Source: Halopseudomonas laoshanensis (GTDB taxonomy: Bacteria; Pseudomonadota; Gammaproteobacteria; Pseudomonadales; Pseudomonadaceae). Taken from it: a DNA stretch of 64,000 bases. Position 1 is the first letter of the stretch. The number at the start of each line of letters is the position of its first letter. The stretch covers positions 1 through 64,000 of the forward strand of contig NZ_QOVF01000003.1 of the NCBI RefSeq assembly GCF_008365385.1, read 5' to 3'. The notes under the pieces were generated by a model. That model did no database searches. It was not told the origin of the DNA and worked only from the letters and a program-made list of their open reading frames with translations. The translations under genes were made by a program, and so were the position numbers. Positions 1 through 7,313 of the stretch are shown here, one piece after another.

Positions 1-15
1 GTGACCGGGAGGCGC

Positions 16-43
16 ATTCTACAGGAGCCAAAACCCCTGTCAA
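16..43 (-). promoter_or_regulatory. Tandem stable-RNA promoter P1 (most distal)
   Basis: Read on the minus strand, this is TTGACA, a 16-bp spacer, then TAGAAT followed by GCGCC. A perfect -35, a near-consensus -10 and a GC-rich discriminator are typical of stringently controlled rRNA/tRNA promoters. It is one of three similar promoters pointing off the left edge of the window. The transcribed gene is not in the window. Confidence 0.75.
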
Positions 44-119
44 CCGCTTCCGTGAAACTTCGCTGACTTAACTCAGCGCCTGGAAAAGCGATCCTGCCGA
101 CCTTCCCAGTGAGCGGCGC

Positions 120-147
120 ATTCTACGCTACTCGCCTGCCCTGTCAA
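120..147 (-). promoter_or_regulatory. Tandem stable-RNA promoter P2
   Basis: Minus strand: TTGACA, 16-bp spacer, TAGAAT, then GCGCC. It has the same layout as P1, about 104 bp upstream of it. Between P2 and P1 lies a small inverted repeat (CGCTGA/TCAGCG, about 61-77). Confidence 0.75.
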
Positions 148-217
148 CCCCTAAATTATCGCTAACTTATTGATTGTAAAGCGCTTTATTCAAAGCACCC
201 CGTTTGGGCAGACGCGC

Positions 218-245
218 ATTATAGGGGCTATGAAAAAACCGTCAA
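218..245 (-). promoter_or_regulatory. Tandem stable-RNA promoter P3 (most proximal to urtE)
   Basis: Minus strand: TTGACG, 16-bp spacer, TATAAT, then GCGCG. It lies just downstream of the urt operon terminator, so the two transcription units are insulated. The stretch from 1 to 265 holds only these promoters and no gene. Confidence 0.75.
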
Positions 246-265
246 GGGTTAATGACGGATTTAAG

Positions 266-305
266 ACAATAAAAAGCCCGCCGCCCGTTTTACCCGGCGG
301 CGGGC
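266..305 (-). terminator. Rho-independent terminator of the urt operon
   Basis: A perfect 10-bp GC stem (276-285 with 296-305, 10-nt loop) is followed on the minus strand by TTTTTATT. It sits 13 bp past the urtE stop codon and closes the leftward urtABCDE transcript before the stable-RNA promoters. Confidence 0.9.
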
Positions 306-318
306 CTGGCGCAACACT

Positions 319-1008
319 CTATACCGAAAGGTAACGACTGATATGTGCGCGGTCGATCTGATCGCCGCTGGCTTCGTGGACTATATGCCCCTTGTCGATT
401 ACCAGCATACGGTCGGACACGGCCAACGCGAAGCTGAGCACCTGTTCGGAAACCACAATGCTGATTTTGCGCAGCTGCTTGATCTCGTTCAGGGTGGTCG
501 CCAGCTGCTTGATGATCGAAGGTTGAATACCTTCGGTAGGCTCATCCAGCAACAGGATCTTCGGGTCTGCGGCCAGCGCCCGACCAATAGCCAGCTGTTG
601 CTGCTGACCGCCCGAGAGGTTACCCGCTTTGCGATGGCGCATTTCAAGCAGTACCGGGAACAACTCATAGATGTCATCCGGCACCTTCTTGCGCCCGGAG
701 GCCTCCAGACCAGCCATGATGTTTTCTTCCACCGTCAGCGTCGGAAACACCATACGCCCCTGCGGGACGTAGGCTATGCCACTTGCTACACGCTGGTAGG
801 ACTGCGCCTTGCTCAGCTCCTTGCCATTGAAGGTAATCTCCCCGCTGCTGCTGGGATGCATGCCAATCAATGATTTGAACAGGGTAGTCTTGCCCATCCC
901 GTTGCGACCCATGATCGCCACCGTTTCGTTCTCACCAACATCCAGCGAGATACCATGGATGACTTCGCTCATGCCGTAACTTACCCGCAGATCACGAACC
1001 GTCAGCAT
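319..1008 (-). CDS. urtE: Urea/short-chain amide ABC transporter, ATP-binding subunit UrtE
   Basis: A 229-residue LivF-type ATPase of the HAAT branched-amide transporter family. Visible motifs are Walker A GRNGMGKT (residues 34-41), signature LSGGQQQQ (near 130) and Walker B ILLLDEPTEG. It should energise uptake through UrtBC at the inner membrane. It is last in urtABCDE, 15 bp behind urtD, with a strong AAGGAGG ribosome site before the ATG. The urt family was defined on urea, but no urease gene is nearby and the divergent operon hydrolyses amides, so formamide or acetamide may be the true substrate (inference). Confidence 0.9.
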   Translation of the reverse strand: MLTVRDLRVSYGMSEVIHGISLDVGENETVAIMGRNGMGKTTLFKSLIGMHPSSSGEITFNGKELSKAQSYQRVASGIAYVPQGRMVFPTLTVEENIMAGLEASGRKKVPDDIYELFPVLLEMRHRKAGNLSGGQQQQLAIGRALAADPKILLLDEPTEGIQPSIIKQLATTLNEIKQLRKISIVVSEQVLSFALAVSDRMLVIDKGHIVHEASGDQIDRAHISRYLSV

Positions 1009-1023
1009 AGTTGCCTCCTTATA

Positions 1024-1764
1024 TTAGTGGCCAAGGTACACCTCGATGACCTTCTCGTTATTCTGCACGTCTTCCATCTTGCCTTCGGCCAGCAACTTGC
1101 CCTGATGCAGAACAGTAACCTTGTTGGCAATGTCCTTAACGAAGTCCATGTCATGCTCGATGACGATCACCGAGCGGTTGTTGCTGATACGCCGCAACAG
1201 GTCCGCCGTGGCTTCGCGTTCGGAAACGCTCATGCCGGCAACTGGCTCATCGAGCATCAATAGCTCCGGGTCCTGGATCAGCAGCATGCCGATTTCCAAC
1301 CACTGTTTCTGGCCGTGACTCAGCAGGCCCGCACTGGTTTCCAGCTTGTCGGACAGGAAGATTTCGCCGGCCACCTCGCGGACGCGCTCGGTGACTTTTT
1401 CAGTCACCTTGAAGAACAAACTTCCGAATACCGTGCGCCCGCCAGGGTAGGAAAGCTGTAAATTCTCCCGCACGGTCAGGTTTTCATAGATAGAAGGGGT
1501 CTGGAACTTGCGCCCGACCCCGGCCTTGACGATCTGATTCTCGGCCAGCTTGGTCAGCTCGGTATTCTTGAACATGATGGAACCAGACGACGCCCTGGTC
1601 TTGCCGCATATCAAGTCAAGCAGTGTGGTCTTACCGGCGCCATTTGGACCGATCACCACGCGCACCTCGTTACGCTCAACGTAGAGATTCAATCCATCGA
1701 CCGCCTTGAAGCCATCGAATGAAACGGTCAGATCTTCAATTGCCAAGAGTATCGGCGACGTCAT
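1024..1764 (-). CDS. urtD: Urea/short-chain amide ABC transporter, ATP-binding subunit UrtD
   Basis: A 246-residue LivG-type ATPase with Walker A GPNGAGKT (39-46), signature LSHGQKQWLEIG and Walker B LLMLDEPVAGMS. The LSHGQ form in place of LSGGQ is characteristic of UrtD proteins. The reading frame is open further upstream, but the ATG at 1764 is the likely start: it overlaps the urtC stop in an ATGA, and the extension is only urtC DNA in another frame. It pairs with UrtE as the ATPase dimer. Confidence 0.9.
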   Translation of the reverse strand: MTSPILLAIEDLTVSFDGFKAVDGLNLYVERNEVRVVIGPNGAGKTTLLDLICGKTRASSGSIMFKNTELTKLAENQIVKAGVGRKFQTPSIYENLTVRENLQLSYPGGRTVFGSLFFKVTEKVTERVREVAGEIFLSDKLETSAGLLSHGQKQWLEIGMLLIQDPELLMLDEPVAGMSVSEREATADLLRRISNNRSVIVIEHDMDFVKDIANKVTVLHQGKLLAEGKMEDVQNNEKVIEVYLGH

Positions 1765-2897
1765 GACTGCACCTCCTGGGCGATAGCGGTTTGGCTGGAC
1801 TTCTTGCGTTTCCGGCCAAACACCCCGTCCAGACGCGGCTGGACGAAATCGGTATAGATGCCGGCCAGACCTCGCGGGAACAATAGAACAACGCCAATAA
1901 ACAGCGCGCCCATAAATACGATCCACAGCTGCGGGAAGGTTTCCGAAAGCATGGTCTTGGCCAGGTTAACCAGCAGCGCACCGTAGACCGCACCTATCAA
2001 CGACAGCCGCCCACCGACCGCACAGAAAATCACCATTTCGATCGACGCCACGGTGCCGACAAAGGACGGCGACATGAAGCCGACCTGCAGCGCGAACATG
2101 GCGCCGCCGATGGCGGAAAACACCCCGGCCAACGCGAAGACGAAGATCTTGATATTGGCCACGTCATAGCCGGAGAAGCGCACGCGGTCTTCCTGGTCGC
2201 GCATCGCAATCAGCAGCTTGCCGAACCGACTGTTGAGCACAAATTGACCGATCAGCAAACAGATGATCAAGGCTACGCAGCAGACAAAGTAGAGGATGTA
2301 ACGGGCGCTATCGGAACGTATGTCCCAGCCCAACAGCGTACGCAGGTCGGTGATGCCATTGATCCCACCGGTGTAACCCTGCTGGCCGATGATCAAGATC
2401 GTTGCGATGGAGGCGATCGCCTGGGTAATGATGGCGAAATACACCCCACCCACCCGCCGCTTGAACATCGCGAAACCGATAATGAACGCCACAATCGCCG
2501 GCACGGTAAGGATCAATACAATCGTCAGAAACAGACTGTTGAACGGCATCCACATCATCGGCAACTCGGTGATTTGGTTCCAGTCCATGAAGTCCGGAAT
2601 GCCGGGTGTGCTCTGAATCGAGGTGAACTCGGGCGCTGACGACTCCAGCTTGAGAAACATCGCCATGCAGTAACCACCAAGACCAAAGAAGATCCCCTGA
2701 CCCAGGCTCAGAATGCCGCCATAACCCCAGCACAACACCAGACCCACGGCGACAAAGGCGTAGGTCAGATATTTGCCCAGCAGGTTGAGGCGGAAAATAT
2801 CCAGCGTCAAAGGCAGGATCACCATCAACAGCACGGCCAGCGCCAGCAACTGCAGCAGGCGTTGCCCTCCCCCGAATGCTGCTATCCATCTGTGCAT
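1761..2897 (-). CDS. urtC: Urea/short-chain amide ABC transporter, permease UrtC
   Basis: A 378-residue LivM-type permease with about ten hydrophobic segments, beginning near residue 12, and a basic C-terminal tail rich in RKRKK. I chose the ATG at 2897 because a GGAGGT ribosome site lies seven bases before it. A TTG nine codons upstream would abut the urtB stop and has no such site. It forms the membrane channel with UrtB and overlaps urtD by four bases, so the two are translationally coupled. Confidence 0.9.
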   Translation of the reverse strand: MHRWIAAFGGGQRLLQLLALAVLLMVILPLTLDIFRLNLLGKYLTYAFVAVGLVLCWGYGGILSLGQGIFFGLGGYCMAMFLKLESSAPEFTSIQSTPGIPDFMDWNQITELPMMWMPFNSLFLTIVLILTVPAIVAFIIGFAMFKRRVGGVYFAIITQAIASIATILIIGQQGYTGGINGITDLRTLLGWDIRSDSARYILYFVCCVALIICLLIGQFVLNSRFGKLLIAMRDQEDRVRFSGYDVANIKIFVFALAGVFSAIGGAMFALQVGFMSPSFVGTVASIEMVIFCAVGGRLSLIGAVYGALLVNLAKTMLSETFPQLWIVFMGALFIGVVLLFPRGLAGIYTDFVQPRLDGVFGRKRKKSSQTAIAQEVQS

Positions 2898-2924
2898 ATC
2901 AATAACCTCCAGCTGGCACGCCAA

Positions 2925-3848
2925 TCACCGGCGTACCTTGCTTGCAAAGAGTCCCTGGGGACGAACCATCAGAATGCCGACCACAACCGTGAGGGTGATG
3001 ACCTTGGCCATGGAACCGCTGAGGAAGAACTCGAGTATCGATTGCGACTGGGCGATACCGAATGCTGAAACCACTGTGCCAAGAATGCTGGCTGCACCGC
3101 CGAACACCACGACGAGGAAGGTATCGACGATATACAGCGATCCGGTGGTCGGTCCGGTGGAGGCGATAGTGGTGAAGGCCGCACCGGCAACACCGGCGAT
3201 TCCGCAACCCAAGGCAAAGGTAAAGCGGTCGACCCGCTGGGTATTGATACCCGCAGCATTGGCCATCGCACGATTCTGCGTGGTCGCGCGCACCTTGATA
3301 CCCCAGCGCGATTTGTACAGCAGGATGACGACGCCCAGGGTAATGAAGAAGGTGATGCCCATGACGAACATGCCGTTCATTGGAATATCGATAATGTCGG
3401 TAGGTGCCCAGGAGCCCATCAACCAGCCAGGCAAACTGACACTGACCTCGCGCGGGCCGAAACCGGAGCGGAAGGCCTGTTGCATGATAAGACCCAACCC
3501 CCAGGTCGCCAGCAAGGTATCCAACGGCCGGTTGTACAGCAGCCTGATCATGAAACGCTCGACCAGGTAGCCCAAAATAAAGGTTCCCGTAAAAGCCGCC
3601 AGTATGGCGATAGGGAAATAAATGTGCTCCATCCAGGGCCAGATACTGGTACCCAGCTCAGACACCAACCAGGTGATATAGGCGCCCAAGGTTAGAAATT
3701 CACCGTGGGCCATATTGATCACGCCCATTTGTCCAAAAATGATCGCCAGACCCAACGCCATCAACAGGAATACGCAAAACAAGCTAAGCCCGCTAAAGCC
3801 CTGCATAACAAAGATGGCCGTGAGCTCCTGCGAGGAATATCCGCCCAT
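2925..3848 (-). CDS. urtB: Urea/short-chain amide ABC transporter, permease UrtB
   Basis: A 307-residue LivH-type permease. The first membrane segment carries ALGLAIIFGQMGVINMAHGE, the GQ..vinmAHGE motif typical of this family. Several further membrane segments follow and the C-terminus is RPQGLFASKVRR. The ATG at 3848 has AAGGAG upstream. It lies 75 bp behind urtA, with a short hairpin in the gap that may give the binding protein a higher transcript level than the membrane subunits. Confidence 0.9.
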   Translation of the reverse strand: MGGYSSQELTAIFVMQGFSGLSLFCVFLLMALGLAIIFGQMGVINMAHGEFLTLGAYITWLVSELGTSIWPWMEHIYFPIAILAAFTGTFILGYLVERFMIRLLYNRPLDTLLATWGLGLIMQQAFRSGFGPREVSVSLPGWLMGSWAPTDIIDIPMNGMFVMGITFFITLGVVILLYKSRWGIKVRATTQNRAMANAAGINTQRVDRFTFALGCGIAGVAGAAFTTIASTGPTTGSLYIVDTFLVVVFGGAASILGTVVSAFGIAQSQSILEFFLSGSMAKVITLTVVVGILMVRPQGLFASKVRR

Positions 3849-3873
3849 GATCGCTCTCCTTAATTCGGTAAGA

Positions 3874-3893
3874 TGCGGTCAACAAAGACCGCA
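3874..3893 (-). other. Intercistronic hairpin between urtA and urtB
   Basis: A perfect 7-bp inverted repeat (TGCGGTC / GACCGCA, 6-nt loop) lies between the urtA stop and the urtB start. No run of T follows it, so it is not a full terminator. Such hairpins often protect the 3' end of the binding-protein message in ABC operons (inference). Confidence 0.45.
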
Positions 3894-3923
3894 CCAGTGT
3901 TGATTTACCCTGACGGGAGCGAC

Positions 3924-5168
3924 TTATTGGTAACCTTCTGGGAAGGGGTTCGGTTCGATCAGCTCAGACTCGTAAACGACCTTGGCTTGACCATCGGCCT
4001 GCCACTCGCCTACGCGCAACTTGCTCCACAGGTGATGGTTTTCGTGAACTTTCACGTATCCTTCAGGCGCAGTTGTCAGCTCGATATCTGGAGAGGCCGC
4101 TGCAACATCATCCACATCGAAGCTACCTGCTTTCTCAACTGCGGCTTTCCACAACCAGGGGCCAAGATAGGCGGCCTGAGTTACGTCACCAATCACGCTG
4201 TCTTCACCCCAACGCGCCTTGAACGCCTTGACGAACTCGGAGTTGTTGTCGTTTTCCAGCGACTGGAAGTACTTCATGGAGGAGTAGAAACCCACCATAT
4301 TCTCGCCACCGATGCCCAGTACTTCGTCTTCGGTTACAGAGATGGTCATGATGGTCTGGCGGTCAGCAGTGATGCCGGCAGCATTCAGCTGCTTCCACCA
4401 GGCGACGTTGGAGCCACCGACAATGCTGGAATACACCACGTCAGGCTTTTTAAGACGGATCTTGTTGATCAGCGAACCGAAGTTGGTGTTGCCCAGCGGG
4501 TAGTACTCTTCCCCTACAACGGTGCCGCCCAGGACGTTTTCGATATGCTTGCGGGCGATCTTGTTCGAGGTGCGTGGCCAGATATAGTCAGAGCCGACCA
4601 GGTAGAAGGTCTTGGCATCTTTCTCTTTGGCGATCCAGTCCAGACCGGCAAGAATCTGCTGAGTGGCTTCCTGGCCGGTGTAAATTACGTTCTTGGACTG
4701 CTCCAGCCCTTCATAGAAAGTCGGGTAGTAGAGCATGCCGTTTTCTTTTTCGAAGACCGGCAACACGGCCTTGCGTGACGCAGATGTCCAGCAACCGAAT
4801 ACCGCGGCAACCTTGTCCTGGGTCAGCAGCTTGCGCGATTTTTCCGCGAAGGTCGGCCAGTCACTGGCGCCATCTTCCTGCACGATTTCGATCTGCCGGC
4901 CAAGTACGCCACCCATCGCGTTGATCTGTTCAATCGCCAGCATTTCTGCCTCGACCGAACCAGTTTCGCTGATGGCCATGGTGCCGGTAATGGAGTGCAG
5001 AATGCCGACCTTGACGGTGTCATCGGTCACGGCCAGGCCGGTGGTATTGACCTGATCGGTAGGGAAATCTGCCGCGCCGGCGAGGCCGGTGAAGCCTAAA
5101 CCAGAGCCCAGCGCCAACGCCAACACATGGCGCTTCCAGGCGGGCATCTTGCGTATTGATTCGTGCAT
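3924..5168 (-). CDS. urtA: Urea/short-chain amide ABC transporter, periplasmic binding protein UrtA
   Basis: A 414-residue type-1 periplasmic binding protein. Residues 1-35 form a signal peptide (basic start, hydrophobic LALALGSGLGFTGLAGA, cleavage after AGA-A). The mature part begins with VKVGILHSITGTMAISE and contains YYPTFYEGLEQ and GEEYYPLG, characteristic of the UrtA/FmdD group. The ATG at 5168 is preferred over 35 extra upstream codons because GGAG precedes it and the signal peptide then starts correctly. It is the first gene of the operon, read from a sigma-54 promoter at 5248-5263. Ligand specificity (urea or amides) cannot be read from the sequence. Confidence 0.9.
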   Translation of the reverse strand: MHESIRKMPAWKRHVLALALGSGLGFTGLAGAADFPTDQVNTTGLAVTDDTVKVGILHSITGTMAISETGSVEAEMLAIEQINAMGGVLGRQIEIVQEDGASDWPTFAEKSRKLLTQDKVAAVFGCWTSASRKAVLPVFEKENGMLYYPTFYEGLEQSKNVIYTGQEATQQILAGLDWIAKEKDAKTFYLVGSDYIWPRTSNKIARKHIENVLGGTVVGEEYYPLGNTNFGSLINKIRLKKPDVVYSSIVGGSNVAWWKQLNAAGITADRQTIMTISVTEDEVLGIGGENMVGFYSSMKYFQSLENDNNSEFVKAFKARWGEDSVIGDVTQAAYLGPWLWKAAVEKAGSFDVDDVAAASPDIELTTAPEGYVKVHENHHLWSKLRVGEWQADGQAKVVYESELIEPNPFPEGYQ

Positions 5169-5247
5169 AGGGTGGTTCTCCTTGATGTGGGTAAAACTGA
5201 CCAGCAAACCCATCTCCCCAGTTCGCCAGCCTGTCACCACACCCCTG

Positions 5248-5263
5248 AGCAACCCTTGTGCCA
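5248..5263 (-). promoter_or_regulatory. Sigma-54 promoter of urtA
   Basis: The minus strand reads TGGCACA-AGGG-TTGCT, matching the -24/-12 consensus (TGGCACR N4 TTGCW) completely. The predicted start of transcription is near 5237, giving a leader of about 70 nt before urtA. A dedicated enhancer-binding protein is therefore required. Confidence 0.85.
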
Positions 5264-5314
5264 TCAACGCCAAATGGCCATAAAAGAATTACGTATTTTA
5301 TTTAAATGGCTATT

Positions 5315-5327
5315 TATCAATGACCTG
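5315..5327 (+). promoter_or_regulatory. Possible IHF site on the urtA side
   Basis: TATCAATGACCTG matches the IHF consensus WATCAA N4 TTR with one mismatch and follows an AT-rich tract (5281-5314). It lies between the palindromic activator sites and the urtA promoter, where DNA bending would help a sigma-54 activator. The consensus is loose, so confidence is low. Confidence 0.35.
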
Positions 5328-5395
5328 CACGCGCCCTCCGCACCGAGGCGCGCGCTTCCTCCTTCAGCGAGAATGTTAGCCCTCACAAGGCGATC

Positions 5396-5440
5396 TGACA
5401 TTGTCATGACATTGTCAGCCGCAAGCCCGTGACATTGTCA
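5396..5440. promoter_or_regulatory. Triple palindrome TGACATTGTCA, candidate activator (UAS) sites
   Basis: Three exact copies of the 11-bp palindrome TGACA-T-TGTCA start at 5396, 5407 and 5430; the first two touch head to tail. A degenerate copy (TGACAATAACTG) follows near 5462. They lie between the two divergent sigma-54 promoters, at about -120 to -154 from the predicted fmdA start and -164 to -198 from the urtA start, the usual range for enhancer-binding proteins. The candidate binder is the NifA-like regulator encoded at 7314-8954 (inference). Confidence 0.8.
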
Positions 5441-5485
5441 CATCGGCCTGGATCCCCAATATGACAATAACTGACCATCCAATCG

Positions 5486-5498
5486 CAACAGACTGATT
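5486..5498 (-). promoter_or_regulatory. Possible IHF site on the fmdA side
   Basis: The minus strand reads AATCAGTCTGTTG, one mismatch from WATCAA N4 TTR. It lies between the palindromes and the fmdA sigma-54 promoter, mirroring the site on the urtA side. It is weak on its own; the symmetry is what makes it worth recording. Confidence 0.3.
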
Positions 5499-5528
5499 AA
5501 CAACGATTTTTACCATGCATGACAAAGC

Positions 5529-5544
5529 TGGCACGGCATCTGCT
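5529..5544 (+). promoter_or_regulatory. Sigma-54 promoter of fmdA
   Basis: TGGCACG-GCAT-CTGCT matches the -24/-12 consensus with a single C-for-T change at the first base of the TTGCW element; the GG-to-GC spacing is the required 10 bp. The predicted transcription start is near 5555, 54 bp before the fmdA ATG. Confidence 0.8.
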
Positions 5545-5608
5545 CTGCTGATTGCACTGGCCCATATCCGGCCTTGAACGCCATCACCCACACAGAGGAT
5601 TCATCGTC

Positions 5609-6838
5609 ATGGCTGAGACATTGATCAAGATCGATCTGAACAAGAGCCCCAAGGAACACGACATCATCCATAACCGCTGGCACCCGGACGTTCCGATGGT
5701 CGCGACCGTGAAGCCAGGCGATGACTTCATCATCGAATGCATGGATTGGACCGGCGGGCAGATCGAAAACAATGACAGCGCTGATGACGTGCGCGACGTG
5801 GACCTGAGCAAGGTGCACTACCTGAGCGGCCCAGTGGCTGTAGAAGGTGCCGAACCAGGCGACTTGATGGTGGTCGATATTCTCGACCTCGGCGCCTTCG
5901 CCGACCAGATGTGGGGCTTTAACGGCGTATTCGCCAAGGAAAACGGTGGCGGCTTCCTGACCGAACATTTCCCTGAAGCACGCAAGACAATCTGGGATTT
6001 CAATGGCATCTATACCAAGTCTCGGCATATCCCCGGCGTCGAATTTATTGGCCTGATGCACCCCGGCCTGATCGGTTGCCTGCCGTCACAGGAACTGCTG
6101 GACGAATGGAACAAGCGTGAGCAGGCGCTGATCGATACCGATCCGGATCGCGTACCTGGCCTGGCCAACCCACCCTATGCACCCACTGCTCACGTTGGCC
6201 GCGCCACCGGTGACGTTGCGGCGAAAATCGCCAACGAAGGCGCGCGCACCGTGCCGCCGCGTGAACACGGCGGCAACTGTGACATCAAGGACCTGACCAA
6301 AGGCTCACGGGTATTCTTCCCGGTGTATGTGAAAGGCGGTGGGCTGTCGATGGGTGACCTGCACTTCTCTCAGGGCGACGGCGAAATCACCTTCTGCGGC
6401 GCGATTGAAATGGCTGGCTGGATCCATATTCGCGTCAACCTGATCAAGGACGGGGTAAAGAAATACGGTGTGAAGAACCCGATCTTCCAGCCCAGCGACA
6501 TGGCACCCAGCTACAAGAAACACCTGATCTTCGAAGGCATCTCGGTCGACGAAAGCGGCAAACAGCATTACCTGGATGCGCACGTTGCCTACCGCCAGGC
6601 GTGTCTGAACGCGATCGAGTATCTGAAGAAGTTCGGTTTCAGTGGCGCCCAGGCGTACTCCCTGCTCGGCACTGCGCCGGTACAAGGGCATATCAGCGGG
6701 ATTGTCGACGTACCCAACGTCTGCGCCACCCTGTGGATCCCCACCGAGATATTCGACTTCGACATCATGCCCAACGCCGACGGCCCGACCATCTCGGTCA
6801 ACAGCCCGGAAGTGCCCACATCGAAGTGGAACAAGTAG
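5609..6838 (+). CDS. fmdA: Formamidase
   Basis: A 409-residue member of the FmdA/AmdA acetamidase-formamidase family, which hydrolyses formamide to formate and ammonia in the cytoplasm. It contains the family stretch PPREHGGNCDIKDLTKGSRVFFPVYVKG (about 230-257), the GDLHFSQGDGE motif that follows, and AYSLLGTAPVQGHISGIVDVPN near the C-terminus. The length is normal for the family. The ATG at 5609 follows an AGAGGA ribosome site; 19 upstream in-frame codons overlap the promoter region and are excluded. First gene of the plus-strand amide operon, read from the sigma-54 promoter at 5529. Confidence 0.92.
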   Translation: MAETLIKIDLNKSPKEHDIIHNRWHPDVPMVATVKPGDDFIIECMDWTGGQIENNDSADDVRDVDLSKVHYLSGPVAVEGAEPGDLMVVDILDLGAFADQMWGFNGVFAKENGGGFLTEHFPEARKTIWDFNGIYTKSRHIPGVEFIGLMHPGLIGCLPSQELLDEWNKREQALIDTDPDRVPGLANPPYAPTAHVGRATGDVAAKIANEGARTVPPREHGGNCDIKDLTKGSRVFFPVYVKGGGLSMGDLHFSQGDGEITFCGAIEMAGWIHIRVNLIKDGVKKYGVKNPIFQPSDMAPSYKKHLIFEGISVDESGKQHYLDAHVAYRQACLNAIEYLKKFGFSGAQAYSLLGTAPVQGHISGIVDVPNVCATLWIPTEIFDFDIMPNADGPTISVNSPEVPTSKWNK

Positions 6839-6847
6839 GTCTGCAGC

Positions 6848-6875
6848 GTCGCCGCCACCATTGTGGTGCGGCGAC
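6848..6875. other. Inverted repeat between fmdA and fmdB
   Basis: GTCGCCGCCACCA pairs with TGGTGCGGCGAC around a 3-nt loop with one bulged base. It is a strong GC hairpin with no T run, more like an mRNA-stabilising or processing element than a terminator. Confidence 0.5.
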
Positions 6876-6907
6876 ACCCCCTCGTTCGCACGCCCAGGGA
6901 GCATTTT

Positions 6908-7231
6908 ATGCCCTTATACGATTTTGATTGCCCACAATGCGGCGGCTTCGAAGCGCTGCTACCCAGTGCCGAACGCAACCTGCCGCGCGATTGCCCGGCC
7001 TGTGGCCAGCCCATGCAGCGCCTGATCAGCGCTCCGCGCCTGCAGGTCCTCAGTTCACAGCAACGCACTGCGCATGAGACCAATGAACGTAGCGCTCACC
7101 AACCCAAGGTCAGCCACGGGCACAGTTGTTGCAGCTCTGGAAGCTGCACTCATAAACCCCGTGAGGACGGTCAACCGCCCGCCCTCAAGCAGCAGAGTGG
7201 CCCGCGTCGTCCATGGATGATCAGTCACTGA
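6908..7231 (+). CDS. fmdB: FmdB-type zinc-ribbon protein
   Basis: A 107-residue protein beginning MPLYDFDCPQCG, the FmdB/CxxC_CxxC_SSSS regulatory-domain signature. Two CxxC pairs (Cys8/Cys11 and Cys29/Cys32) should bind one zinc. The tail has another cysteine cluster (HGHSCCSSGSC), unusual but seen in longer members. FmdB was named as a putative regulator in amide operons; its molecular role is not settled. The ATG at 6908 is preceded by AGGGAG. It lies 69 bp behind fmdA, in the same operon. Confidence 0.85.
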   Translation: MPLYDFDCPQCGGFEALLPSAERNLPRDCPACGQPMQRLISAPRLQVLSSQQRTAHETNERSAHQPKVSHGHSCCSSGSCTHKPREDGQPPALKQQSGPRRPWMISH

Positions 7232-7251
7232 ACTCGAGACGCTGAGTTCAG
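7228..7251. other. Inverted repeat at the end of fmdB
   Basis: CTGAACTC and GAGTTCAG form a perfect 8-bp stem around an 8-nt loop, overlapping the fmdB stop codon. No T run follows. It may attenuate or protect the message between fmdB and the regulator gene. Confidence 0.45.
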
Positions 7252-7313
7252 CGGCATTAACCGACGCAGGCCCACGGGAATCAGTTGTACCCGCGCGAAG
7301 GAGCCTGCATACC

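Noticed and set aside
5396-5440. A tiny CRISPR-like array
   Set aside because: The repeats are only 11 bp, palindromic, and two are directly adjacent with no spacer; they lie between sigma-54 promoters and fit activator sites.
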